Assembly (NCBI RefSeq): GCF_001942345.1
Contig: NZ_MKKI01000004.1
Span: 62,001-126,000 of the forward strand
Direction of reading: 5' to 3'
DNA from: Corynebacterium sp. CNJ-954
GTDB taxonomy: Bacteria; Actinomycetota; Actinomycetes; Mycobacteriales; Mycobacteriaceae
Length of the DNA: 64,000 nucleotides
Shown here: positions 34,650 to 43,006 of the stretch, piece by piece
How the letters are laid out: each line of letters starts with the position of its first letter
Position numbering within the stretch: the stretch's first letter is position 1
The notes under the pieces: generated by a model
What the model saw: only the letters and a program-made list of their open reading frames with translations
The model's database searches: none
What the model was told of the DNA's origin: nothing
Position numbers and translations under genes: made by a program

Positions 34650-37600
34650 ATGGGACGGGTCAGAGGTACGCAGGATGTGGCGTGGGTCGCACACGAGTGG
34701 GAGTCTCTGCGGGGGATGCGCTCGCGTGGCGAGATCGGTGAGGAGTCCTACCTGCGCAGGTGTGAGGAACTCTCGGATTGTCTGGGAACTTCCCGTGAAG
34801 ATGAGGAGTTGGCGTACCGGATTGACCTGCTGCGTTGTCTGGAGGGGGAGGCGTTGGACCGGCGGGACACCGTCGACCTGTTGCCCGGGCTGTGGAAGAT
34901 TCACCGCGAGGACCCGGAACGCTTCCCGGCGAATCCCGATGCAGGACCGGCCGCCGGTGGCACAGTCGACACGGGTGGCACAGGCGGCACGGGTGACGCC
35001 GACCTGCCGAATATCTTCGACCTGCTGTGGCAGGAGATCGTCCTGAGCGCCGCGCAGCGTCCGGACATGGACCTCGCGGACCTCGAGGATCTGAGCGAAC
35101 AGGCCGTCGGGGCGCTGCGGGAGCTGGGACGCTCCGAGACCGATATCGCCGAGACCCGGGTGCGTGTCCTACTGGCACTGGGCCGGTTGGACGACGCGCA
35201 GGAGCTGCTCGACGATCTGCCGGAGCCGTCCTTGCCAGAGGAGCTGACCTGGGCGGAGGCGCACCGTTTCCAGCGTGACCTGGACGTCCGGGGCATGGTG
35301 GCGCTACAGCGTGGCGACCTGGAGTCGGTGGTCGGGATCGTCGCGGCGATGGAGAACGCCCCGGAGGCCCATGTCCAGCCGACGGTGATGCTAGCCGAGT
35401 CGTTGATTCCACTCTCCGGTGTCGTCGCGCTGGAGGTCTCAGCGGCGCGGGCGGCCTTCGTCGCTGACCGCGCGGTGGGCTCGCCGGAGTTGTCGGACGC
35501 ACTGTTGCAGGTCGCCGAGTATCTGGCGGTGTCGGGACGGGCGTCACTGGCGCTGGGGCTGCTGGACCGGATGCTGCCGGTCATGGCGCTGCACCGGCGT
35601 GACCCCTCGTCGGACGTCCATCTGCTGGAGGGGATGCACACGGTTCTCGCCGCGGCAGTGGAGGCCGGGCACGGTGCGGTGCGGCCGTTGTTCGCCGGGT
35701 TGCCGGCGGTGGCGGACTGGCTGGCGTTCGCGGGTGAGCAGACCGGCGGCGGGACGGTCGCGGGTCTCGCCCGGTGGACCGGCGAACGGGCACGCTCCGC
35801 AGCGGCCGCACTGGACCGGCGCAACGGCAATGACGTCGAGTCGAGCATCGGGTTGGCACTGCACCGGGCACCGTCCGGTGCGCCGTCGGCGCCGGACGTC
35901 CCGGTGCCGGAGTCCCACGCCCTGTCGGTGACCCCGGTGATGCCGACGCGTCTGCCGTCCTGGGTGGAGGACGCCTGGCTGCATCTGCCGCGTGAGGTCG
36001 CCGACTGGCGTGGCGAGGTCAGTGGGGCGGTGTCCCCCGAGATCCCGGTGGCCGGCCCGGTGGACCTCTCGACGCTCGATACCGGCGACACCGTTGCCGC
36101 ACTGATGATGTACTCGATGCTCGGCCTGTCGGAGGCTGTGGAGGTCACGGTCGACCGGTTGACGGAGATCCGCGACGGACGCGTGGGGCTCGGCCCGCAT
36201 GAGGCCGTCGTCGAGGAACTCCTGCGCAGGTACGACGTGCAGGACGACGGTCTAGACGGTGTAGACGGTGTAGACGGTATAGACGGTATAGACGGCATTG
36301 ACGAGGACGACGAGGATATCGACGACGTCCCGGCGGAGGACGACGAAGCGGCGGGCCCACCGGTGCTCGACGAGCTCGACGAGATGCTCCGGGAGCGGCA
36401 GCGCACCCAGGACGACGCGGAGGACGCCGGCGCCGATCCCGCCACCATTCTCGCCAACCGGGTGGAGACGGTCGCGGGGTTCTGGCAGGGCTCCGGTCCG
36501 CTCGTCCGACGCGTCATCGAACAGGACGTCCTGATGGGCGGGGTGTATCCCGACAGGGAGTCGCTGCGGCTGGCGTTGCGCGCATTACACCAGGTCACCC
36601 GGCTGTTGCCACGGTCGATCCCGGAGGTCGGCTCGGCACTGCTCGCCGGCATCAGTGAGCTCGCCGCCGACGACCCGGCGGTGGACGCGCTGGTGGCACA
36701 GGTCGCGCACTACGTCGCCGGGGTAGCCCTGAGCCTGCCGGTCCCACCTCCCGGCCCGGTGGCGATGCTCGGGGACGAAGCTGCCCCGGAGTTGCTGGAC
36801 GAACTGCTCTCACTGGGTGTGGCCCTGTCCGGGCACGGTGCATTCCATGAGGCACTCGCGGTGTATGAACGGTGCCTGCGCACCGTGTCAGGGGAATCGG
36901 GGGAGGAGCCGACGATGTCGGACGACGAGGGGGCGATGATGCGCATCCACCTCATGGCGGCGCGTGGCGAGACTCTGGCGAAGCTGGGCAATCACCGGGC
37001 CGCGGCGGCGGCTTTCGCCGAGGCGGCGGACAGTGCCCAGTTCAGGGAGCAGTGGGAAGTCGCTGCGGAATACCACGTGACCTGCGTCTCCGCGCTCCTT
37101 GACGACCGGGATTTCCCGCGGGCCGCATTCGTCCTGGAGGGCTTCGACGACATCGAAGGGCTGGACTGGGCACGCTTCCCCCATGCCGCGTTCCGTCGTG
37201 AGGCGGAGGCCACCCGTCTGGCGACGGCCCTGGTGGGGGAGAACTTCGCCCGGGACTGGCCGGACCAGGTCGAGCGGCTGAAGGAGGCCTACCGACGGTT
37301 TCACCTGGTGGCGACCTCGGTGGAAGCGGAATTGTCCTCGGAGGAACTGGGGCTGCGCGCCGCCGGAGACCTGGTCGACCATGTGCTGAACATCAACCGC
37401 GGCCTGGTGCACACCGACCGGGTGGACGAGGCACTGGCGTTGACGGCGTGGGCGGCCGGCGTGGCGAAGGAGGCGGAAGGGACGCTCACCCGGGCGGGGA
37501 CGGATGTCTCACCTGGCGTCACTGTGGAGTCGGCACGTCTCGAGGCGTTGACCGAGGAGGCGCTGCTGCTGCATGTGGCGGGCCGTGACAACGAGGCGCT

Positions 37601-37757
37601 GCTGATCTTCGAGTCGGTGGCCCAACAGGCGCGCCGGGTCGACGCCGACTGGCTCATCGCAGCGGTGACACGGCGTCTGGAGGCGGCGGCGCGCTACGGC
37701 GGGGACCCGGTGGTCCGCGACCGTTACACCGCCCTGCTCGGTGACGTGCGGGGCTGA
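34650..37757 (+). CDS. Very large TPR-like protein of unknown function (1035 aa)
   Basis: The product is almost wholly helical, rich in Ala, Leu and acidic residues, with repeated helix pairs that look like degenerate tetratricopeptide repeats (for example ALAVYERCLRTV and HRAAAAAFAEAADSAQ near residues 730-790). There is no signal peptide or membrane segment. A middle acidic segment has a DGV/DGI tandem repeat (five 9-base units, 36253-36297). ATG 34650 gives MGRVRGTQDVAWV; there is no strong ribosome binding site and a -10-like CATAGT is close, so a leaderless message is possible. Divergent from dprE1. Probably a scaffold; no partner is known. The smaller helical protein at 58439 has a similar look. 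Confidence 0.75.
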   Translation: MGRVRGTQDVAWVAHEWESLRGMRSRGEIGEESYLRRCEELSDCLGTSREDEELAYRIDLLRCLEGEALDRRDTVDLLPGLWKIHREDPERFPANPDAGPAAGGTVDTGGTGGTGDADLPNIFDLLWQEIVLSAAQRPDMDLADLEDLSEQAVGALRELGRSETDIAETRVRVLLALGRLDDAQELLDDLPEPSLPEELTWAEAHRFQRDLDVRGMVALQRGDLESVVGIVAAMENAPEAHVQPTVMLAESLIPLSGVVALEVSAARAAFVADRAVGSPELSDALLQVAEYLAVSGRASLALGLLDRMLPVMALHRRDPSSDVHLLEGMHTVLAAAVEAGHGAVRPLFAGLPAVADWLAFAGEQTGGGTVAGLARWTGERARSAAAALDRRNGNDVESSIGLALHRAPSGAPSAPDVPVPESHALSVTPVMPTRLPSWVEDAWLHLPREVADWRGEVSGAVSPEIPVAGPVDLSTLDTGDTVAALMMYSMLGLSEAVEVTVDRLTEIRDGRVGLGPHEAVVEELLRRYDVQDDGLDGVDGVDGIDGIDGIDEDDEDIDDVPAEDDEAAGPPVLDELDEMLRERQRTQDDAEDAGADPATILANRVETVAGFWQGSGPLVRRVIEQDVLMGGVYPDRESLRLALRALHQVTRLLPRSIPEVGSALLAGISELAADDPAVDALVAQVAHYVAGVALSLPVPPPGPVAMLGDEAAPELLDELLSLGVALSGHGAFHEALAVYERCLRTVSGESGEEPTMSDDEGAMMRIHLMAARGETLAKLGNHRAAAAAFAEAADSAQFREQWEVAAEYHVTCVSALLDDRDFPRAAFVLEGFDDIEGLDWARFPHAAFRREAEATRLATALVGENFARDWPDQVERLKEAYRRFHLVATSVEAELSSEELGLRAAGDLVDHVLNINRGLVHTDRVDEALALTAWAAGVAKEAEGTLTRAGTDVSPGVTVESARLEALTEEALLLHVAGRDNEALLIFESVAQQARRVDADWLIAAVTRRLEAAARYGGDPVVRDRYTALLGDVRG
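36253..36297 (+). repeat. Five tandem 9-base repeats inside the TPR-like gene
   Basis: Unit TAGACGGT(G/A), in frame, encodes an Asp-Gly-Val/Ile repeat. Its TAG triplets are out of frame. Copy number could vary without breaking the gene. Confidence 0.8.
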
Positions 37758-37787
37758 CCTGTCCCGCAGGCCCGTCTGGCGGCCCGT

Positions 37788-38108
37788 CTAGAGGTCCATG
37801 ACCTCGCGGATCGTCTCGGGGAGCTCGGCGACGCAGGTGATGGTGGGGCCGTTGTAGTCGCGTAGTTCCTGGTTGACGATGCGCCGACTCGTGGAGTCGA
37901 GCACCGGGAGCTCCTGGGCGAGCAGGCGCACCATGAACTCATTCAGTGGCGCCTCGGCGTGCGAGGCGGCCTCGTAGCTCTTGTCCGCCGCGGTGCCACC
38001 CACCACGCTGGTCTCCGCCCGCGACCCCTTTGTCCCGGCAGGTTGGCCGGCGGTGGCCTTGGCGATGTTGCGCCGCATCTGGGTCTTGGCGCGGTCTTTT
38101 CCGAACAT
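37788..38108 (-). CDS. Small hypothetical protein (106 aa)
   Basis: A soluble 106-residue protein: basic N-terminus (MFGKDRAKTQMRRNIAKATAG), a central segment without structure, and a C-terminal part with LLAQELPVLDSTSRRIVNQELRDYNGP. No recognised family. Convergent with the TPR-like gene and divergent from 38222. The clean frame and position between two promoters support it, but no function can be given. Confidence 0.6.
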   Translation of the reverse strand: MFGKDRAKTQMRRNIAKATAGQPAGTKGSRAETSVVGGTAADKSYEAASHAEAPLNEFMVRLLAQELPVLDSTSRRIVNQELRDYNGPTITCVAELPETIREVMDL

Positions 38109-38221
38109 GGCGTCCAGCGTACAACGGCTGTGTCCGGATGATGTCCGGGCGCTGTTCTACACTCGGTGTCGTACGTGACTCCCGTACCGGGGTGCACGCC
38201 GAAACGGCAAGGAGGACCACG

Positions 38222-38710
38222 ATGGCCAAGAAAACCAGGGCACGTAGCAGGGCAGGGAAACGGGCGCTCACGCAGAAGGAGTTCCGGATCATCGCCGGCA
38301 CGACGCTGGGGTACTACCTGCTGCGCGACGTAGTGAAGCGGAAGTGGCCGCGTCGTGTCGGCCAGGCCGCGGTACTGGCCACCGGTGTCGGCCTCGTCCT
38401 CGCCGACGAGTGGGACGCTCTCTCGGACGAGGACCGTCAGGAGATCAGCGAGAGCCTGGCGCAGGCACGTGAAGCGGTGGGGTCCGGCCCGGTGCAGGGA
38501 ACGGTGGTGCTGGCGGCCGGTGCCACAGCGGCCGTGGGTACCGGCGTCTGGCTGAACGGGCGCCTGGACGCCGCCGGTGCAGCGGTGGTGAGTGGTGTCG
38601 GGGGACGGATTCCCCTGGTCGGGGGAGTATTCCGCGCCCTGCCGTCGACGATCTACGGTGCGGCGCAGCTCGGCGTGCTCTATGTCGTGAATGAGCGGGT
38701 GCGCGCATGA
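38222..38710 (+). CDS. Hypothetical membrane protein (162 aa)
   Basis: Basic N-terminus (AKKTRARSRAGKR), then several weakly hydrophobic helices (residues 35-60, 95-112, 125-160). A strong ribosome binding site (AAGGAGG) precedes ATG 38222. The stop overlaps the next start (ATGA, 38707-38710), so the pair is coupled. Family not recognised. Confidence 0.7.
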   Translation: MAKKTRARSRAGKRALTQKEFRIIAGTTLGYYLLRDVVKRKWPRRVGQAAVLATGVGLVLADEWDALSDEDRQEISESLAQAREAVGSGPVQGTVVLAAGATAAVGTGVWLNGRLDAAGAAVVSGVGGRIPLVGGVFRALPSTIYGAAQLGVLYVVNERVRA

Positions 38711-39321
38711 CGGACCCGGGCGCCCCGTCGGCCGCGGGAACCCAGTCCCAGCAGGCGGGAGCGACCCGCGCCCAGGATCCGCCGGTGATGGTCGCCGCCA
38801 CGGTCGGCGACGTCACTGCGGTGTGGCAGGTCGAGGTCGACGCCCGGGTTCTGCTCGGCGACTTCAGCGGTGCCTGGCTCGCCGATTCCGACGGCGTGCA
38901 CGGATTCGCTGCCGACGCCGACTGGATCGACGGGCGGGACGACCGCGAGACCGTCCTGTCGCTCATTCTCGGTCGACCGGTCATCGTGTCGGGTGAGGGT
39001 GCGGGACTACCGGACGGCGTACAGGTCGTGGATCTCAGGGCGACAGTGGAGAACGCCCGTGCAGCCGTCGAGCGTAACCGGGAGGACTTCGCCGAGGTGA
39101 ACCCCGGCAAACAACAACCCCCCTGGGGCGAGATCGAGTTCGAGGAGCAGGACGGACTGCCACCGCAGGGGCTGGACGGGGACGCCGCCGAGGCGGTGAT
39201 CCGGTGCATGTCCACCGCCCGTGGAGTCCGCCGTCTCGCCCAGGGCTGGAATGCCGTCGAGAAACTCCGGGTGCAGAGGCTCGGCGGGGAGTTGCGGGCC
39301 CTGCCGCTCGTCCTCGCCTGA
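38707..39321 (+). CDS. Hypothetical cytoplasmic protein (204 aa)
   Basis: Acidic, no signal or membrane segments. A beta-rich first half (VMVAATVGDVTAVWQVEVDARVLLGDFSG) is followed by helices. Coupled to the preceding membrane-protein gene by a 4-base overlap, so the two probably work together. No family recognised. Confidence 0.65.
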   Translation: MTDPGAPSAAGTQSQQAGATRAQDPPVMVAATVGDVTAVWQVEVDARVLLGDFSGAWLADSDGVHGFAADADWIDGRDDRETVLSLILGRPVIVSGEGAGLPDGVQVVDLRATVENARAAVERNREDFAEVNPGKQQPPWGEIEFEEQDGLPPQGLDGDAAEAVIRCMSTARGVRRLAQGWNAVEKLRVQRLGGELRALPLVLA

Positions 39322-39426
39322 AGCGCGGCCGGCACGCAGGCCGCACACAGCCAGGCACAGCCAGGCACGGTCGGGGTGCGGCCGGGGCGGCGGCAGCAAC
39401 CCGGCAACCTCGCTACCCTTGGTGGC

Positions 39427-40617
39427 ATGAACGCACGGCATGCTTCCCGGACGGACCGCTCCCGCGGCCCGGCGACCGGTGACGGCCTTGCCGCGGTACT
39501 CCGGCTCCCGCTGCTGGACGAGGGGGCGGGCACCGCGGCGGGTGCGGACGCCGTCCCGCCGGCCACATTGCTGGTCCTGGCTGAATACCACCGACAGTCC
39601 ACGGGCTTCTACACGCGTGCCCTGGGCCTCAATGACCAGTTGTCGGTCGCCGAGACCGTCCGTGCGGTGCTCATCGCCTTCGACTGGCCGGGCGCCACGC
39701 AGCTGCTCGACGGCTCCCCGGACGGTCCGACCTGGTCCCTGCAGGCACGTCGTCGTGACCGTCTCCGCGTCTACAGCCGCACCGCCGGGCCGATCGGCAC
39801 CACGCTGGACGAGGCGCTGGGGCGTGACGGCACGGCCTCCCTGCTCGTCGACGATCTCGTCATCACCCTGACCACCGCCGGTGCGATGACCAGGGATGAA
39901 CACACTCCGGACGCCGTCTGCCTCGCCGGGGAGTTCATTCCCGAATCCAGGAGAGAGCCGGACGGCGACGGCCGGACGGTGGCGCTGAAAGCCTTGGCGT
40001 TCGTCGGATCGACCGGCGACGGCGCCGGTGGTGTCGAGATCCCGCGGGACGTCGACCTTGCCGCCGTGAATGTCGCGTTGACCGGAGAAGAGACCGTCGA
40101 GCAGATCCTCGCCGGACTCGCCCCGGAACTCCGGGAACTGTTGCTCGACGGTGACCTCTACGAGTTCACGCCCCTGTTGCAGGCGCTTGACCTGGGGCGT
40201 CCCGCTCAGGTGCAGGACAGTGCGCGTGCCGTCCTGGATGGTGTCCCCGCTGAGACGACTCCGCTCGGACGTGCCGCCGCCTGGTCACGGATTGTGGCGC
40301 TGTCGACGCTGTCGGACCGGGCCACCGCGGACGAGATCTCGGAGATGCTGATGGCGGCACTCGGTTTCACCCGGGCCGACGCCGGCATCGCCCCGGGAGG
40401 CGGGCGCCTGTCCGTCGACCCGTTGAGTGCCGCCGAGATACGTGGACTGTCCTCGGCGACGGGGAGGAGTCTGGCGTCCTGCGGTGCCGGAGCATGGGAG
40501 GCGAACGGGGCCGCCGACCCCGTGGTGACGCCCCTGGTGCCGCGCAGCAGCCTGCTTGAGCGGCTCGAGATGTACCGCTACCTTCTGCAACGGCACGAGA
40601 GAGACGCGGGCGGCTGA
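39427..40617 (+). CDS. Hypothetical protein (396 aa)
   Basis: A soluble protein of mixed composition without recognised motifs; segments such as SVAETVRAVLIAFDWPGATQLLDG and ETVEQILAGLAPELRELLLDGDLYEF look helical. A -10-like TACCCT (39414-39419) lies only 8 bases before ATG 39427, so the transcript is probably leaderless. It follows the pair 38222/38707 on the same strand after a 105-base gap. Function unknown. Confidence 0.65.
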   Translation: MNARHASRTDRSRGPATGDGLAAVLRLPLLDEGAGTAAGADAVPPATLLVLAEYHRQSTGFYTRALGLNDQLSVAETVRAVLIAFDWPGATQLLDGSPDGPTWSLQARRRDRLRVYSRTAGPIGTTLDEALGRDGTASLLVDDLVITLTTAGAMTRDEHTPDAVCLAGEFIPESRREPDGDGRTVALKALAFVGSTGDGAGGVEIPRDVDLAAVNVALTGEETVEQILAGLAPELRELLLDGDLYEFTPLLQALDLGRPAQVQDSARAVLDGVPAETTPLGRAAAWSRIVALSTLSDRATADEISEMLMAALGFTRADAGIAPGGGRLSVDPLSAAEIRGLSSATGRSLASCGAGAWEANGAADPVVTPLVPRSSLLERLEMYRYLLQRHERDAGG

Positions 40618-40741
40618 GGGGTTACCGCCACACCCGCCCGACACCCGCCCGACACCACGGTGTGTCGCCGGTGTTTCGTAATTGGCGGATATGCCAGTAG
40701 CGTATGTCCGATAAGTCTCCGCGATTTCGCCCCGGGTCCGG

Positions 40742-40789
40742 GACCAGGATCGAGACCAGGATCGAGACCAAGATCGAGACCAAGACCGA
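40742..40789 (+). repeat. Four tandem 12-base repeats before the first gtrA
   Basis: Unit GACCA(G/A)GAtCGA, four copies. They read as repeated Ile-Glu-Thr-(Arg/Lys) if translation starts at 40704, or are leader sequence if it starts at GTG 40815. Confidence 0.8.
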
Positions 40790-40814
40790 CACCAGTGCAG
40801 AGAGGACGCCCGTC

Positions 40815-41462
40815 GTGACCGACGCCATCGCCGAACAACCGGGCTCCGCCGCAGACGGCAGACATCACGGGCCGACGGTCCCGCAGCGACAGTCCACGTC
40901 GGAGCGCTACTGGCGGCTGGCGCGGCAGTTCCTGAAGTTCGGGATCGTCGGCGCATCGGGTGTCGTCGTCAACAACGCCGTCGTCGTCGTGGCGAACAAG
41001 ACCACCCAGTGGCTCTGGGACTTCGACGGCCACGAGGCCTTCGCCAACCTGCTCGGCACGCAGTTCCACATCCGCTGGTACCACGTGTTTGCGGTGCTGG
41101 CGTTCGTCGTGGCGAACCTGTGGAACTTCAACCTCAACCGGCGCTGGACGTTCCGGACATCAGGGAAGTCGTCCTGGTTCCGCGAACTCGTCCCGTTCAT
41201 GATGGTCGGTATCGGCGGGCTGCTGGTGACGCTGGCCGTGCAGACCGCGCTGATCAACCCCGAGTCTCCGGTGGCCTTGTCGCGGGAGATCTGGGACGGC
41301 TCCAGTGGTCTCCGGGACCCCATCTACTGGGGCAATCTCATCGGTGTCTGCGTCGCGATCCCGGTGAACTTCCTGTTCAACAAGATGTGGACCTTCCGGG
41401 CCGCACGTGATCACCATGTGCCTGTCCACCTGACGCCACTGCCTGAGGGGGACGAGAAGTGA
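40815..41462 (+). CDS. GtrA-like membrane protein
   Basis: GtrA proteins have four membrane helices and take part in moving polyprenyl-phosphate sugars or glycan units across the membrane. Here helices span about residues 25-50, 75-100, 120-145 and 175-200; the motif NLWNFNLNRRWTF is the family signature and is repeated at the end (NFLFNKMWTF). GTG 40815 is preferred because AGAGGA (40801-40806) precedes it by 8 bases; ATG 40704 would add 37 residues that include a tandem repeat. The dprE1/dprE2 pair 6 kb away matches the mycobacterial link with Rv3789. Confidence 0.85.
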   Translation: MTDAIAEQPGSAADGRHHGPTVPQRQSTSERYWRLARQFLKFGIVGASGVVVNNAVVVVANKTTQWLWDFDGHEAFANLLGTQFHIRWYHVFAVLAFVVANLWNFNLNRRWTFRTSGKSSWFRELVPFMMVGIGGLLVTLAVQTALINPESPVALSREIWDGSSGLRDPIYWGNLIGVCVAIPVNFLFNKMWTFRAARDHHVPVHLTPLPEGDEK

Positions 41463-41911
41463 CGGGACACGCGACGGACGTGCCGGATGCCGCACAGGAC
41501 GCCGGGACGATCGAGCGGTTGACGCTGAAGACCCAGTTGTTCCGGTTCATCATGACTGGCGTGGTCGGCGCCGTCGTCGACTTCGGCAGCACCTACCTAC
41601 TTTACCTCGCGGGGCTGGGGGACGGTGCGTCGAAGACGGTCGGTTTCATCCTCGGCACCCTCACCGCATACCTGATCAACCGCCGGTGGACGTTCCAGGC
41701 CACCCCGTCGGTGAAACGCTTTCTGATCACGATGGCGTCCTACCTGGCCACCTACGCGGTCCAGGTCAGTCTGTACAAATTGAGCATCCCGTGGCTCGAG
41801 GGCATGGACCTGGACCAGTTCTGGGTCCGCGCGATCAGCTTCGTCATTGCGCAGGGCACGGCGACGGTGCTGAACTTCATCATCCAGCGGTGGGTCATCT
41901 TCCGCAGCTGA
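41459..41911 (+). CDS. GtrA-like membrane protein (150 aa)
   Basis: A second, shorter GtrA protein with four membrane helices and the signatures TAYLINRRWTF and VLNFIIQRWVIF. Its GTG overlaps the stop of the first gtrA (GTGA, 41459-41462), so both are made together and may pair. Likely role in polyprenyl-linked arabinose or galactan handling, by analogy with Rv3789. Confidence 0.87.
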   Translation: MTGHATDVPDAAQDAGTIERLTLKTQLFRFIMTGVVGAVVDFGSTYLLYLAGLGDGASKTVGFILGTLTAYLINRRWTFQATPSVKRFLITMASYLATYAVQVSLYKLSIPWLEGMDLDQFWVRAISFVIAQGTATVLNFIIQRWVIFRS

Positions 41912-41944
41912 GTCGACGCCGCCCCTGTGCCGCAGCGACTACGC

Positions 41945-42877
41945 CTACGGCCGGTAGAACTTCTCTGCGCGTCCCTTCGCCTGCAGCGACAGCCACTCAC
42001 GGAAGCCCCTGAGGTCGCGCTTCTGCACCAGGAAGAACCAGCCGAAACGTGCGTACTCCTGTGGCAGTAGACGACGCATCCCCGGCTGGTTCATCAGGAA
42101 GCCGCGGTTGCGGTAGGTGAAGTAGCGCTTCGTCGCATTGTCGGGGTATTGGGTGTGCATCCGTCCCCCGAGGATCGGCTTGAACTCGTCGGCACCGTCG
42201 GGATGCAGGTAGGACGTCGTCAGGCAGGTGCCGAAGGGGAGACCGGAGCGCATGAGACGCCGGTGGTACTCGACTTCGTCGCCGCGGATGAAGAGACGGT
42301 AGTCGGGGACGCCGATGACTTTCATCGCCTCGGCGCTGAGGAGGGCGCCGTTGAAGAGACTGGCGATGCCGGGCAGGAAGTCACCCTGCAGTTCGTGCAG
42401 GTAGCGGTGCCACACCACTCCCTGTCGCAGGGGGAAGGCGAGCCGCTCGGGCTCGTCGATGTTGCAGACGGCGGGGGACACCTCGGCGAGGCCGTGGGTT
42501 TCGGCGACGTCGTAGAGGTTCTCCAGAACGTGCTCGTCAGCCGGGCGTCCGTCGTCGTCGGCGCACCACACGGCGTCGATGCCGAGAGACAGCGCGGTGA
42601 GGAAGCCGAGGGCGAAGCCACCGGCTCCACCGAGGTTGGTCTGCGAGGGGACGTAGACGGCCCGGTCGCCGGCGAGTTCCTCGAGCAGGACGCGGACCTC
42701 GTCCTGGCAGCCGTTGTCGACGACGATGACCTTGTCCACGGGGTGGGTCTGGGCGCAGACGACGGCCAGGGAGTTGCGTAGGAGCGCGACCCGCTGGTGG
42801 GTGACGATGACTGCGGCGGTGGAACCGTCGCGGTGGAGGCGGGCTGCTGACTGCACGGGTGTCTGCATGGATGTCAT
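41945..42877 (-). CDS. glfT1: Galactofuranosyltransferase GlfT1-like
   Basis: A 310-residue GT2 enzyme that adds the first galactofuranose residues to the arabinogalactan linker. Motifs: AVIVTHQRVALLRNSLAVVCAQTHPVDKVIVVDNG, LGGAGGFALGF, the metal-binding DDDGRP and WHRYLHELQGDF. ATG 42877 gives the length of known GlfT1 (about 300 aa); an upstream open frame of 43 codons overlaps the promoter of the next operon. It converges on gtrA. In mycobacteria glfT1 lies between the exporter genes wzt and wzm, which here are 20 kb away. Confidence 0.85.
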   Translation of the reverse strand: MTSMQTPVQSAARLHRDGSTAAVIVTHQRVALLRNSLAVVCAQTHPVDKVIVVDNGCQDEVRVLLEELAGDRAVYVPSQTNLGGAGGFALGFLTALSLGIDAVWCADDDGRPADEHVLENLYDVAETHGLAEVSPAVCNIDEPERLAFPLRQGVVWHRYLHELQGDFLPGIASLFNGALLSAEAMKVIGVPDYRLFIRGDEVEYHRRLMRSGLPFGTCLTTSYLHPDGADEFKPILGGRMHTQYPDNATKRYFTYRNRGFLMNQPGMRRLLPQEYARFGWFFLVQKRDLRGFREWLSLQAKGRAEKFYRP

Positions 42878-42925
42878 TGTGCCACGCGCGGCTGCGCGCC
42901 CAGGTGTCGGCAGCGCCGAGCAAAA

Positions 42926-42948
42926 ATAGCTAACCTGGTTGATATATT
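42926..42948 (+). promoter_or_regulatory. Candidate MarR site and -10 of the lipid operon
   Basis: ATAGCTAACCTGGTTG (42926-42941) contains the 9-base palindrome AACCTGGTT and matches the site between marR and tspO (ATAGCTAACTTGGCTA) at 13 of 16 positions. TATATT (42943-42948) is a likely -10, with the site just upstream of it. Confidence 0.55.
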
Positions 42949-43006
42949 TTTCGATTCGAGATTCCACGCACCGGAAGACCCCGGTGCGCAGACGGGAAGT
43001 GATCAC

